Assembly: GCF_900236475.1 (NCBI RefSeq)
Contig: NZ_LT963352.1
Location: forward strand, 1,426,001 to 1,490,000
Source: Streptomyces chartreusis NRRL 3882
GTDB taxonomy: Bacteria > Actinomycetota > Actinomycetes > Streptomycetales > Streptomycetaceae
Reading direction: 5' to 3'
Length of the DNA: 64,000 nucleotides
This document shows, one piece after another, positions 35,218 to 43,589 of the stretch. The notes under the pieces are model-generated. The model searched no databases, had not been told where the DNA came from, and was given only the letters and a program-made list of their open reading frames with translations. The stretch's first letter is position 1. Every line of letters begins with the position of its first letter. The translations under genes were made by a program, and so were the position numbers.

Positions 35218-36278
35218 CCGCACCGTCCCTGGCGACAGGGGCTCCGCGCGGCTTCGTCGTCGCCGATCTCGGCGGTACGACGCTGCGGATCGGCCGGATC
35301 ACCGAAGGGGCGGCCTCAGCCGCGGCCGTCCGCCGCGTGCCGACCGAAGGCCTGGGTCGTTACCGGGAGTTGCCCGCCCAGGCGCTGCAGGACAGGGTGG
35401 TGGACCAGCTCACCCGGGAGTTGGAGGCCTACCTCGGCTCGCCCGGGGGCGAGGGGGCGAGCGCAGTCGGCGTCTCTTTCGCCGGGCCGATGACGAAGGA
35501 CGGCACCGTGCTGGCGGGGCCCACTCTGTGGGGAGGGGCCGCGGCTCCCCTGCCCCTGGCGGACATCCTGAACCGGCGGCTGGGCGTGCCGGTCGTCGTG
35601 GCCAATGACATCACCGCCGCCGCCTGGCGCTACGCGGCCGCCGAGCCCGATCCCTTCTGCCTGATCACCGTCAGTTCGGGCATCGGGCACAAGGTCTTCC
35701 GCAACGGCGAGGTGCTGGTCTCGGACTCCGGGCACGGCGGTGAGATCGGCCACTGGCGCGTCGACCCGGGCGAGGACGCCGTGCCCTGTGAATGCGGCGG
35801 CCGGGGCCACCTCGGCGGGATGGCGTCCGGCCGCGGAGTGCTGCTGGCCGCCCGTCGGGCCGCGGCGGGCGACCCGGACGGCTTCGGCCGTTCCGCACTC
35901 GCCGAACCCGCGGGCGGCGACCCGGCCGGCATCACCAACGAGGACCTGGCCCGTGCCGTCCGCGCCGACGACGCGTTCGCGACCCAGGTGCTGCGCAGCT
36001 GTCTGGTCCCGCTGGCTCTTGCCGTCAACTGCATCTTCACGGCGATCGGCGTACGGCGTTATCTGTTCATCGGCGGCTTCGCCGTCGCGGTCGGGCACCG
36101 GTTCGTCACCCTGCTCGGCGAGGAACTGACGAAACTGGGCTGCTTCGGCCTCGGCGACGCGGAGATCCGCGACATGCTCTCGCTGGGCGCCGCGGACGAC
36201 GACCACTGCCTCATCGGCATGGCGAGGCTGCTGACCCGGACGCTGCCCGCCACCGCGTGCACCGGAGGCGGGACATGA
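35214..36278 (+). CDS. ROK-family kinase, probable C7-cyclitol kinase (ValC-like)
   Basis: 354 residues with the ATP motif [10 protein letters not shown] (18-27), [18 protein letters not shown] with the catalytic aspartate, [11 protein letters not shown] and the zinc motif [15 protein letters not shown] of ROK glucokinases. The cyclitol kinases ValC and AcbM are of this family and phosphorylate valienone or epi-valiolone. Position between the nucleotidyltransferase and the SDR in an overlapping operon supports the same step here. Confidence 0.88.
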   Translation: MTAPSLATGAPRGFVVADLGGTTLRIGRITEGAASAAAVRRVPTEGLGRYRELPAQALQDRVVDQLTRELEAYLGSPGGEGASAVGVSFAGPMTKDGTVLAGPTLWGGAAAPLPLADILNRRLGVPVVVANDITAAAWRYAAAEPDPFCLITVSSGIGHKVFRNGEVLVSDSGHGGEIGHWRVDPGEDAVPCECGGRGHLGGMASGRGVLLAARRAAAGDPDGFGRSALAEPAGGDPAGITNEDLARAVRADDAFATQVLRSCLVPLALAVNCIFTAIGVRRYLFIGGFAVAVGHRFVTLLGEELTKLGCFGLGDAEIRDMLSLGAADDDHCLIGMARLLTRTLPATACTGGGT

Positions 36279-37198
36279 GGACCCTCGTCGTCGGCAGCGG
36301 CTTCGTGGGCAGTGCCCTGGCCGGTCGCCTGGCCAGAGCGGGTGACGAGGCGGTCCTCGCCTCCCGGACGCCTCCGGCGTCACCCGCCGACGGCGTCGTG
36401 CACGCCTGGGTCCCTCTCGACATCACCGAGGACGGGGCCTTCGGACGCGCGCTGGAGCGCGTGCGTGCGGACACTGTCGTTCTGGTGCACGGTCCCTCGG
36501 ACGTGACCTGGTGCGAGGAGCACCCCGAAGAGGCGACGCACGGGCACGCCGAGGCGGCCAGGCAGGTGGTGCGGGCGGCGGGGAACCGGCGCGTCGTCTT
36601 CATCTCCACCGACAACGTCTTCGACGCGGACGCCGGGGCGCCCGACGAGTCCGTCCCGCCGCGACCCGCCAACGCCTACGGGCGGGCGAAGCTCGCCGCC
36701 GAACAGATCCTGGCCGAGCTGCCGGCCGTGACGCTGCTGCGCGTCAGCCTGATCTACGGCTGGGAGCCCGCCACGAGCACGAAATGGCTCAACTTCTTCG
36801 CCTCGTGTGTGCACCGCCTCCGGGCCGGCGAGCGGGTGACCGCCCCCTTCGACCAGTGGACGACGCCGGTGCTCCTCGACGACGTGGTCGAGGTGACCAC
36901 CGCGCTCGCCAGGGCGGAGTCACCCCCGCGGCTTCTCCACCTCGGCGGACCGGACCGGTTGTCGCGGGCCGAGTGGGCGGCCCTCATCGCCGAGGAGCTG
37001 GGCGCCTCGCCGGCCCTGGTGACGGCGGAGCCGCGGGAGAACGGCCGCTACGCCGGCCGCCCCGCCTCCACCTGTCTGTCGAGTGGTCTGCTCGCGACGC
37101 ACCCGGCAACGGCCGACCTGGCTCCCCGGCCGGTCCGCGAAGGCAGCCGTCTGCTGATCGACCGGCACACTTCCCCGACTCCGAGGAGCACCGTGTGA
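36275..37198 (+). CDS. RmlD-like extended SDR
   Basis: 307 residues. N-terminal GSGFVGSALAG, then STDNVFDAD, the catalytic NAYGRAKLAAE (YxxxK) and a LIYGWEP segment: the dTDP-4-dehydrorhamnose-reductase type of extended SDR. In a pathway lacking dTDP-sugar genes it more likely reduces a keto group of the cyclitol, free or phosphorylated, or an NDP-carbasugar. ATGA overlap with the kinase gene. Confidence 0.85.
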   Translation: MRTLVVGSGFVGSALAGRLARAGDEAVLASRTPPASPADGVVHAWVPLDITEDGAFGRALERVRADTVVLVHGPSDVTWCEEHPEEATHGHAEAARQVVRAAGNRRVVFISTDNVFDADAGAPDESVPPRPANAYGRAKLAAEQILAELPAVTLLRVSLIYGWEPATSTKWLNFFASCVHRLRAGERVTAPFDQWTTPVLLDDVVEVTTALARAESPPRLLHLGGPDRLSRAEWAALIAEELGASPALVTAEPRENGRYAGRPASTCLSSGLLATHPATADLAPRPVREGSRLLIDRHTSPTPRSTV

Positions 37199-38358
37199 CG
37201 ACGAACACCGGCGCGCCCGACGGCGCACCACCCCTCGGACCACCGGCCCGGGCCGCCGCGCGGCGGGGCGTGCCGAGCGCCCGCCGGGTGGATCACCTGG
37301 CCTTCACGGTGCCGGACCTCGACCGTGCGATCGACTTCACGGTGCGGGTGCTGGGGGGCGAACTCGTCTACCGCCTGCCCTCGTTGGCGCACGACGACGA
37401 CTGGATGCGCGAGCACCTCGACGTTCATCCCCGGGCCGACACGGAGATAGCCCTGGTGCGCCTCGGGCCGACCACGAACCTGGAGCTGTTCGTCTACCGG
37501 TCGCCCGACCACCGTGACGTTCCACCCCGGCCGAACGACCTGGGCAGCGTGCACTTCGCCCTCCGTGTGACGGACGTGGACTCCGCCGTCGCGGCCTTGC
37601 GGGAGCGTGGGCCGTGGCACCCCTACGGACCCGTGCGGACCGTGCCTGAGGGGCTGCCCGGAGCGGGGATGCGGTGGGTCAGGGTGACCACGCCCTGGGG
37701 CATGCCGCTCGAACTGCGATCGGTGCCGGGCTCACTGCCGTACGAACGGCAGACATCGGCGCGCCGCTTCCTCCCGGGCAGCACGTGGCACAACGGTGCC
37801 GACGGCTCCGGCGCGGCCGCCGCGCTGCCCGGAGCTCGCGGTGTCGACCACCTGGCCTGGACCGTGGCCGACCTGGACGAGGCCGAACGCTTCTTCACGG
37901 AGGTCCTGGGCGCCGAACGGCTCTACCGCACGACGGCCGACCTCACCGACCCGGAGTCGGCCGCCGCCCTGGGTGTGCCGCAGGGCGGCACCCTGCACCA
38001 GGTGGCCCTGCGCATGGGCCCCACCGACAACGTCGAACTCAACTGCTTTCACGACTCGTCCGGCGCGCGCCGGCGCTGGCCCCGCAACAGCGACGTGGGC
38101 GGCAATCACCTGGCGCTGTACGTGGACCATGTCGACGAGGCAGCCGCGTACTTGGCCGCACAGCCGGGCTGCACCGTGCTCGGCGCCCCCGAGACCATCC
38201 CGCAGGGCCCTCTGGCCGGCGACCGCTGGGTGTACGTCCGGACCGGAATCGGGCTGTACATCGAGGTGGTGCACATGCCGGACGGCAGCCTGCCCTACGA
38301 GCGCGGCACGACCGCCAGACGCCGGGCGGCGGACGGTGAGCGGTGGTGGAGCCGTTGA
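37195..38358 (+). CDS. Double VOC-domain protein, probable C7-cyclitol epimerase (ValD-like)
   Basis: 387 residues with two vicinal-oxygen-chelate modules, about 28-180 and 218-375. Each opens with a metal histidine (RVDHLAFTV and GVDHLAWTV) and closes with a glutamate (MPLELRS and GLYIEVVH). ValD and CetB, the 2-epi-5-epi-valiolone epimerases, belong to this superfamily and give 5-epi-valiolone. The match of family and context makes that reaction the best guess; ring-cleavage dioxygenase or glyoxalase-like chemistry is the alternative. Starts at a GTG overlapping the SDR stop. Confidence 0.82.
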   Translation: MTTNTGAPDGAPPLGPPARAAARRGVPSARRVDHLAFTVPDLDRAIDFTVRVLGGELVYRLPSLAHDDDWMREHLDVHPRADTEIALVRLGPTTNLELFVYRSPDHRDVPPRPNDLGSVHFALRVTDVDSAVAALRERGPWHPYGPVRTVPEGLPGAGMRWVRVTTPWGMPLELRSVPGSLPYERQTSARRFLPGSTWHNGADGSGAAAALPGARGVDHLAWTVADLDEAERFFTEVLGAERLYRTTADLTDPESAAALGVPQGGTLHQVALRMGPTDNVELNCFHDSSGARRRWPRNSDVGGNHLALYVDHVDEAAAYLAAQPGCTVLGAPETIPQGPLAGDRWVYVRTGIGLYIEVVHMPDGSLPYERGTTARRRAADGERWWSR

Positions 38359-38413
38359 ACGGCCCGCACGAGGCCCTGACACCCATCCGGCCGACGAACG
38401 GAAGGACGCCAGT

Positions 38414-39661
38414 GTGGCGACGCTGACACCCACTGATCCGGAACTCCTGGCCACGGCCGTCGTCACCACGCTGGCCGTCGACTTCGATCCCCAGGCCCGT
38501 GAGGCCAGCATCTTCTACTGGGACCGCGGACTTGCCTACCGCCGAGCCGTGGTGCAGGCGGCGGAACGAACCGGGGACGAGACCGTCGAGCGCCTGGTCG
38601 GCGCCTTGCGGGTCCGCCCAGCCGACCCGGCTCTGCACGACGCCCTGCGCATGCGTCTGGTCCGACTCGCCGCAGAGGGCGGCGGGGCGGGCCTCGACAC
38701 GCTCTTCGAACGGGCTTGGGAGGCGGAGTCCAACTCACGCCTGGGATACCACCTGGGCCGGTGCTACACCGGCACCGGCCAGGCCACGGTGGGGGCGGAG
38801 CGGCTCGGCACACTGCCGCCGGGTGCCGGTCTGCCGCCCGGCGGCACCCCCCGGGTACTCGTCGTCGTGCCGTTCCGCGACCGGGGCCCGGGGTCGCGCC
38901 TGCGTAACCTGCTGGCCTGTCTGCTGGCCTTGCGGGACCAGTCCGTACCGCGTGACTTCTACCAGGTCGCCGTGGTGGAGACGGACGACGTCCCGCGCTG
39001 GCGCGAGACCGTTTCGCCTCGGACGGACCACTACCTCTTCGCGTACAAGCCGGGCGACTTCAACAAGTCCTGGGCGGTGAACGTGGGAGTGGTCAACGCT
39101 CCGGGGCGCGCGGAGATCGTCTGCATTCTGGACGCGGACGCCCTGGTCGACCGCGACTTCATCGCGCGCAACGTGGCCCGCTTCCATCACCCCGGCACCA
39201 TGGGGCACCTCAGTTACCGCGACATGTGGTGCCTCGACGAGTCCGCCACCTCATGGGCGATCGAGGAGCGGCTCTGGCGGGGTGCCGCCGAGGTGGCCAC
39301 CGATCAGCTGCGGGCGTTCGTACTGCGGCGACCGCCCGGGTGCTGTGTCTGGGTGCGCACGAGCGCCTTCCACCGGATCGGCGGAATGGACGAACGCTTC
39401 GAGGGCTGGGGAGGCGAGGACAACGACTTCGCCTACCGCATGGACATCAACTCCGCCCTGGACCACTACCACGACCCCCTGCTGCACATGTACCACCCGT
39501 CCTCCGCGGTGCTGCGCGAGGACGGTGAACTCGTCAACGCCCACATCCCCGCGCTGAGCTGGGGGCCGTCCTCAGCACCCATCGGCGACATCCACCGCTT
39601 TGCGCGGACCACCGCGACCGGTGACCGGCACGAACGAAGGGCAGGCAGCCATGTCTCGTGA
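38414..39661 (+). CDS. GT2-type glycosyltransferase (ValG-like)
   Basis: 415 residues. An N-terminal region of about 140 residues without recognisable motif precedes a GT-A domain with VLVVVPFRDRG, the metal motif DADA in CILDADALVD, and GGMDERFEGWGGEDNDFAYRM with the catalytic acidic residue. ValG, which glucosylates validoxylamine in validamycin formation, has this layout as far as I recall. Here it could glucosylate the cyclitol or its conjugate. GTG 38414 stands behind GGAAGGA; its end overlaps the dioxygenase gene by 11 bases. Confidence 0.82.
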   Translation: MATLTPTDPELLATAVVTTLAVDFDPQAREASIFYWDRGLAYRRAVVQAAERTGDETVERLVGALRVRPADPALHDALRMRLVRLAAEGGGAGLDTLFERAWEAESNSRLGYHLGRCYTGTGQATVGAERLGTLPPGAGLPPGGTPRVLVVVPFRDRGPGSRLRNLLACLLALRDQSVPRDFYQVAVVETDDVPRWRETVSPRTDHYLFAYKPGDFNKSWAVNVGVVNAPGRAEIVCILDADALVDRDFIARNVARFHHPGTMGHLSYRDMWCLDESATSWAIEERLWRGAAEVATDQLRAFVLRRPPGCCVWVRTSAFHRIGGMDERFEGWGGEDNDFAYRMDINSALDHYHDPLLHMYHPSSAVLREDGELVNAHIPALSWGPSSAPIGDIHRFARTTATGDRHERRAGSHVS

Positions 39662-40622
39662 CATCCCCGTTCTGGACCTGACCGAGTGGAGGACAGCGGA
39701 CACTGCGCGACGCTCCGAGATCGGGGCGGCGCTGGATACCGCCCTGCGCCGAACCGGCCTCTTCCTCCTGCGCGGACACGACGTCCCGCCCGACCTCACC
39801 GAGCGCATGCGCACGCAGGGACGTGCGTTCTTCGCGCTGCCCGGCGAGGTGAAGCAGCAGTACGCCGTCAGCCGTCCCTACGACAACGGGTGGCGCGGCC
39901 TGGGTGCTCTGGACGTCGGCGCCGTCGACGGACAGGCCGGCACGCCCGATCTCCACGAGGCGTATCACGTCGGCCCCTCCCACCGCACCGGCGACCCGAC
40001 GTTCGACGCGACGTACTACCCGCGCAACAAGTGGCCCGCGGAACAGGCGGAGTTGCGGGACACAGCGCTGGAGTACACCGGCCACATGACTCGGGTGGCC
40101 CACGAGGTGCTCGGCGTCCTGGCGTCGGTGCTCGGCCTGCCGGAGGACTTCTTCACCTCCAGGTCACAGCGGGCGACGTGGACCCAGAACATCAACTGGT
40201 ACCCCTCTCTCCGGACCGTCGGCGGCGTGGTGGAAGGCCAGATGCGGGTCGGTCCGCACACCGACTTCGGCACGTTGAGCCTGCTCGACCGCCAGCAGGG
40301 GGTCGGCGGCCTGGAGGTCTGGAACGAGGAGGACGGCTGGTTCAAGCCACCTTTCGAGCCGGGCGCCCTCGTCGTCAACCTGGGCGACCTGATGAACCTG
40401 TGGACGGACGGCCGCTGGCGTTCACTCCGGCACCGTGTACTCGCGCCCAGCGACGCGGCCCCGGACGAGGAACTCGTGTCCCTGGTCTACTTCTTCGAGA
40501 CGGATCCCGACACGGAGGTCGTCCCCCTGGCGGCTCCGGCGGGAGGCGGCGAGGGGATGGGCCCGGTCGTCGCCGGGGAGTCGATCCTGGAGAAGGTCGG
40601 CGCCAGTCTGACGCTCGGCTGA
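39651..40622 (+). CDS. 2-Oxoglutarate/Fe(II)-dependent dioxygenase (IPNS-like fold)
   Basis: 323 residues. Iron ligands H203 and D205 in GPHTDFGTLS and H261 in SLRHRV, within the isopenicillin-N-synthase-like layout (N-terminal DIPVLDL, INWYP, EPGALVVNLGD). VldW/ValW-type enzymes of this family hydroxylate validamycin A to B, so hydroxylation of the carbasugar is plausible. It overlaps the glycosyltransferase gene, which suggests a late tailoring step after glycosylation. I see no defect in the catalytic residues. Confidence 0.88.
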   Translation: MSRDIPVLDLTEWRTADTARRSEIGAALDTALRRTGLFLLRGHDVPPDLTERMRTQGRAFFALPGEVKQQYAVSRPYDNGWRGLGALDVGAVDGQAGTPDLHEAYHVGPSHRTGDPTFDATYYPRNKWPAEQAELRDTALEYTGHMTRVAHEVLGVLASVLGLPEDFFTSRSQRATWTQNINWYPSLRTVGGVVEGQMRVGPHTDFGTLSLLDRQQGVGGLEVWNEEDGWFKPPFEPGALVVNLGDLMNLWTDGRWRSLRHRVLAPSDAAPDEELVSLVYFFETDPDTEVVPLAAPAGGGEGMGPVVAGESILEKVGASLTLG

Positions 40623-40690
40623 CACGCCACGTACCGGGGCTCACTGCCCGCAATCCGACGGAACGCCACGCGAGAGGCCACGAGAGCCAT

Positions 40691-41965
40691 ATGGGCGACG
40701 ACAACTCCACACTGGCCTTACAGGAGCCTGACAGGGCACGGAGCCGGATGCCGAGTGGTCTTGTCGCGCTGGCGCTCGGCGGGTTCGGCATCGGTCTGAC
40801 CGAGTTCCTCATCGCCGGGCTGCTGCCGCAGGTGGCGTCGAGTTTCGCGGTGTCCGAGGCGGCTGCGGGCTGGCTGATCTCCGGGTACGCGTTGAGTGTC
40901 GCGGTGGGAGCGATCGCGCTGACCGCGGCGACGGCACGGCTGCCGCGCAAGCCGGTCCTGGTCGGCCTGGTGGCGTTGTTCGTGCTGGGCAACCTGCTCT
41001 CCGCCATCGCCCCGAACTACCCGGTGATGCTGCTCGGGCGGATCGTCGCGGCGTTGTGCCACGGTTCGTTCTTCGGCATCGGCTCGCTGGTCGCGCGCAG
41101 TCTGGTCGCGCCGCAGAAGAAGTCCCAGGCCGTGGCGGTGATGTTCGCCGGGCTGACGGTCGCGAACGTGCTGGGCGTGCCGTTCGGGGCGCTGGTCGGT
41201 GAGCGCTGGGGCTGGCGGGCGGCGTTCTGGGCGGTCACCGCGATCGGCGTGCTGGCGCTGGCGGGGATCGCCGCGCTGGTGCCGGCGTGGGCGGGCCGGG
41301 TGCATCCGGCCACCGGGACGGAACCGGTCCCGGGCGGGCCGGCGGCGACTGCCGGCGGGCCGGACCCGGTCCCGCCCGGCGGCCTGCGGGCGCAGGTGCG
41401 GGCCTTCCGGTCCTGGCAGGTCTGGCTGACGCTGGCGGCCACCGCGCTCAGCTACGGCGGGATGTTCGGTGCGTTCAGCTACATCGCCTACACGTTCACC
41501 GAGGTCAGCGGCTTCGCCTCGGCGGACGTCGCCTGGCTGCTGATGGTCTACGGCGTCGGACTGGTCGTCGGCAACCTGGTCGGCGGGCGGGCGGCCGACC
41601 GCGACCGTGACCGTGCCCTGGTCCTCGCCCTGCTCGCACTCACCCTCACCCTGGCCCTGTTCGGGTTGCTGGCCGGCAGCGCGACCGCCTCGGTCGTCCT
41701 GGTGTTCGTGATGGGGGTGACCGGGTTCGCCAGCGTGCCCGGGATGATCACGCGTGTCACCGACTTCGCGCACGGAGCGGCACTGGCGGCCAGCGCCAAC
41801 GTGTCCGCGTCCAACGTCGGCAACGCCCTCGGCGCCTGGCTCGGAGGCCTCGCCATCACCGCGGGCCTGGGCTACACCTCACCGCTCTACGTCGGCGCCG
41901 GCATCGCCCTGCTGTCCACGGTCGTCATGGTCATCGCAGCCCGGCATGCGAGGAATACCAAGTAA
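40691..41965 (+). CDS. MFS exporter, DHA1 (arabinose/drug efflux) type
   Basis: 424 residues with about 12 membrane helices. The motifs GLTEFLIAGLLPQVASSF, GRIVAALCHGSFFGIG and a long charged middle loop are typical of the DHA1 AraJ/chloramphenicol-efflux group. Codon 10 is TTA if ATG 40691 is used; ATG 40749 (GGAG ahead) is an alternative start that would skip it. The TAA stop lies one base before the 3' end of the convergent tRNA-Leu gene, so the gene's end coincides with the region's boundary. Likely exports the cyclitol product. Confidence 0.88.
   Translation: MGDDNSTLALQEPDRARSRMPSGLVALALGGFGIGLTEFLIAGLLPQVASSFAVSEAAAGWLISGYALSVAVGAIALTAATARLPRKPVLVGLVALFVLGNLLSAIAPNYPVMLLGRIVAALCHGSFFGIGSLVARSLVAPQKKSQAVAVMFAGLTVANVLGVPFGALVGERWGWRAAFWAVTAIGVLALAGIAALVPAWAGRVHPATGTEPVPGGPAATAGGPDPVPPGGLRAQVRAFRSWQVWLTLAATALSYGGMFGAFSYIAYTFTEVSGFASADVAWLLMVYGVGLVVGNLVGGRAADRDRDRALVLALLALTLTLALFGLLAGSATASVVLVFVMGVTGFASVPGMITRVTDFAHGAALAASANVSASNVGNALGAWLGGLAITAGLGYTSPLYVGAGIALLSTVVMVIAARHARNTK
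40718..40720 (+). promoter_or_regulatory. TTA (bldA-type) codon 10 in MFS exporter
   Basis: In-frame TTA in TLALQ, counted from ATG 40691; skipped if translation begins at 40749. Confidence 0.65.
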
Positions 41966-41966
41966 G

Positions 41967-42051
41967 TGTCCGAGGGGGGACTTGAACCCCCACGCCCGAT
42001 AAAGGGCACTAGCACCTCAAGCTAGCGCGTCTGCCATTCCGCCACCCGGAC
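41967..42051 (-). tRNA. tRNA-Leu (anticodon GAG)
   Basis: 85 bases, class II tRNA with a long variable arm. The seven-base acceptor stem pairs with one G-U, the anticodon stem CTAGC/GCTAG closes the loop TTGAGGT giving anticodon GAG, and the T-loop reads GGTTCAAGTCC. The CCA end is not encoded. The 3' end abuts the MFS gene at the edge of the accessory region. Confidence 0.95.
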
Positions 42052-42099
42052 CAGGTGTCTGCCGCCTTGCCAGGGCTCTGCCCCGCGGCGACATGGACA

Positions 42100-42129
42100 A
42101 CCATACCAAGGTTTCGCAGTGCCTTTCAC
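42100..42129 (-). promoter_or_regulatory. Candidate tRNA-Leu promoter
   Basis: On the minus strand, GTGAAA and TATGGT with an 18-base spacer, about 50 bases upstream of the tRNA 5' end. Found by eye. Confidence 0.4.
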
Positions 42130-42193
42130 CTGCGTTTCCTTCCCCAGGGCGGGGGTCCGGGACCTCGCCGCCCGATGCACCTAGGGTCACACC

Positions 42194-43525
42194 ATGAGTG
42201 ACTGGATGGTTACGCAGAGACCCAACGCGGGGCGCCGCCCCCGTGCGCTGTCGCCGCTCAGGGAGCATCTGCGGGACACGTTCTGGTTCGCCCCGACCGC
42301 GGCGATGGTGAGCGTCTTCGTGGTCTGGGTGGGGGCCCGGGCGCTGGACACGGCCGTCGTCGAAGCGCTCCAGGACGACCGCGACTACGACACGCTCGAC
42401 GAGCTGCTGCGGTTCGCGGAGGACGCGAAGGCCGTGGTGAGCACGGTCAGCTCGGCGATGATGACCTTCATCGGCGTGGTCTTCAGCATCTCGCTGGTGG
42501 CCGTGCAGATGGCGAGCGGGCAGTTCACCCCGCGCGTGGTACGGCTCTTCGTCCGGAGCCGGATCACCAAGGCGACCTTCGCGGTCTTCCTGGCGACCTT
42601 CGTGCTGACCCTGCTGGTGCTGACCTCCTTCGACACCACCGACGACCCGCGTGCCGTCACCACGGTTCCGCTGGTGCAGTCGGTCCTCACCCTCTGCATG
42701 GTCGCGCTGAGCCTGTTGCTCTTCGTGCTGTACGTGAACACCACCTTGCGGCTGATGCGGATCAGCCATGTGATCACGCGGATCGCCGCGGAGTCGTTCC
42801 GGGTGGCCACCTCGATGCCCGTGCCGGCGGGCGGGCCGGACGCCGCCCGTCTCGGTGCCGCGACCGCGTGGGTGCCGCACGAGGGCCGGGCGGGGGTGCT
42901 GCGGGACGTGAACATCGCGCGACTGGTGCGGGTGGCGCGCAAGCACGGGGTCGTGCTGCGGCTGATCCCGCGGATCGGCGACTTCGTGGTGCCCGGCACT
43001 CCCGTGCTGGCCGTGCACGGCGGGCCGGCCCCGTCGCGCAGGGCCCTGCGCTACACGATCTCGGTGGGGGTGGAGCGGACCTACCACCAGGATCTCGGCT
43101 TCGGACTGCGCCAGTTGTCCGACATCGCGCTGCGCGCCCTGTCACCCGCGATCAACGATCCGACGACCGCCGTCCAGGCGCTGGACCGCATCGTCCAGTT
43201 CCTGGCCGCGCTCGGCCGGCGACCGCTCGACGCCGCCCTGCACCGGGACCGGCGCGGGGCGGTACGGCTGGTGCAGCCCGTGCCGGGGTGGACCCAGCTG
43301 GTGGATCTCGGGTTCACCGAGGTACGGGGGTGCGCCACCGGGAGCCCGCAGGTCTCGCGGCGCATGCTGGCCGGGCTGGACGACCTGCTCATGCTCGTGC
43401 CGCCGGAACGGCGGGAGCCGCTGCTCCGCCATCGCGAGCTGCTCCGGCAGGCGGTGGACCGGTCCGGGCCGGCCCCCGCGGACCGGGCGTTCGCCCTGCG
43501 CCCGGACCGGCAGGGCATCGGCTGA
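42194..43525 (+). CDS. DUF2254 membrane protein
   Basis: 443 residues. Four membrane segments in the first 200 residues (for example FVVWVGARAL, MMTFIGVVFSISLVAVQ, FAVFLATFVLTLLVL, LSLLLFVLYVN), the conserved SGQFTPRV after the second segment, and a soluble C-terminal half with DLGFGLRQLSDIALRALSPAINDPTTA, the family's best-known motif. Function is unknown. First gene on the core side of the tRNA; the stop codon lies at the edge of a terminator hairpin. Confidence 0.88.
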   Translation: MSDWMVTQRPNAGRRPRALSPLREHLRDTFWFAPTAAMVSVFVVWVGARALDTAVVEALQDDRDYDTLDELLRFAEDAKAVVSTVSSAMMTFIGVVFSISLVAVQMASGQFTPRVVRLFVRSRITKATFAVFLATFVLTLLVLTSFDTTDDPRAVTTVPLVQSVLTLCMVALSLLLFVLYVNTTLRLMRISHVITRIAAESFRVATSMPVPAGGPDAARLGAATAWVPHEGRAGVLRDVNIARLVRVARKHGVVLRLIPRIGDFVVPGTPVLAVHGGPAPSRRALRYTISVGVERTYHQDLGFGLRQLSDIALRALSPAINDPTTAVQALDRIVQFLAALGRRPLDAALHRDRRGAVRLVQPVPGWTQLVDLGFTEVRGCATGSPQVSRRMLAGLDDLLMLVPPERREPLLRHRELLRQAVDRSGPAPADRAFALRPDRQGIG

Positions 43526-43575
43526 CCGGCGCCGGAGACCCGCGGTGACGACCGCGTGGTGATCCGGCGCCGGTC
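43524..43575. terminator. Extended hairpin terminator between convergent genes
   Basis: 13-bp outer arms (43524-43536 with 43563-43575) and an inner 6-bp stem (43541-43546 with 43551-43556). It lies between the DUF2254 gene and the convergent aldehyde dehydrogenase gene and overlaps the former's stop. Confidence 0.75.
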
Positions 43576-43589
43576 GCGACGGCCTGGCC

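Larger units (their letters stand above)
1..41966. other. Accessory biosynthetic region (type II polyketide plus C7-cyclitol genes) ending at tRNA-Leu
   Basis: Everything left of the tRNA-Leu gene is secondary metabolism, export or regulation, and all five TTA codons I found in genes of this window lie here. The region ends one base before the tRNA 3' end, where the last gene (an MFS exporter) converges on the tRNA. The left boundary is outside the window. I see no integrase or transposase gene and no second copy of the tRNA 3' end, so integration at the tRNA is an inference from position only. Confidence 0.6.

Noticed and set aside
36275..37198. dTDP-rhamnose pathway
   Set aside because: Only one RmlD-like gene is present; no RmlA-, RmlB- or RmlC-type partner was found (the nucleotidyltransferase is GlgC/ValB-like).
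1..41966. A second copy of the tRNA-Leu 3' segment as an attachment repeat
   Set aside because: I looked for the T-arm/acceptor sequence elsewhere in the left part and did not see it, and there is no integrase gene; the mobile-element claim is therefore left as a hypothesis.
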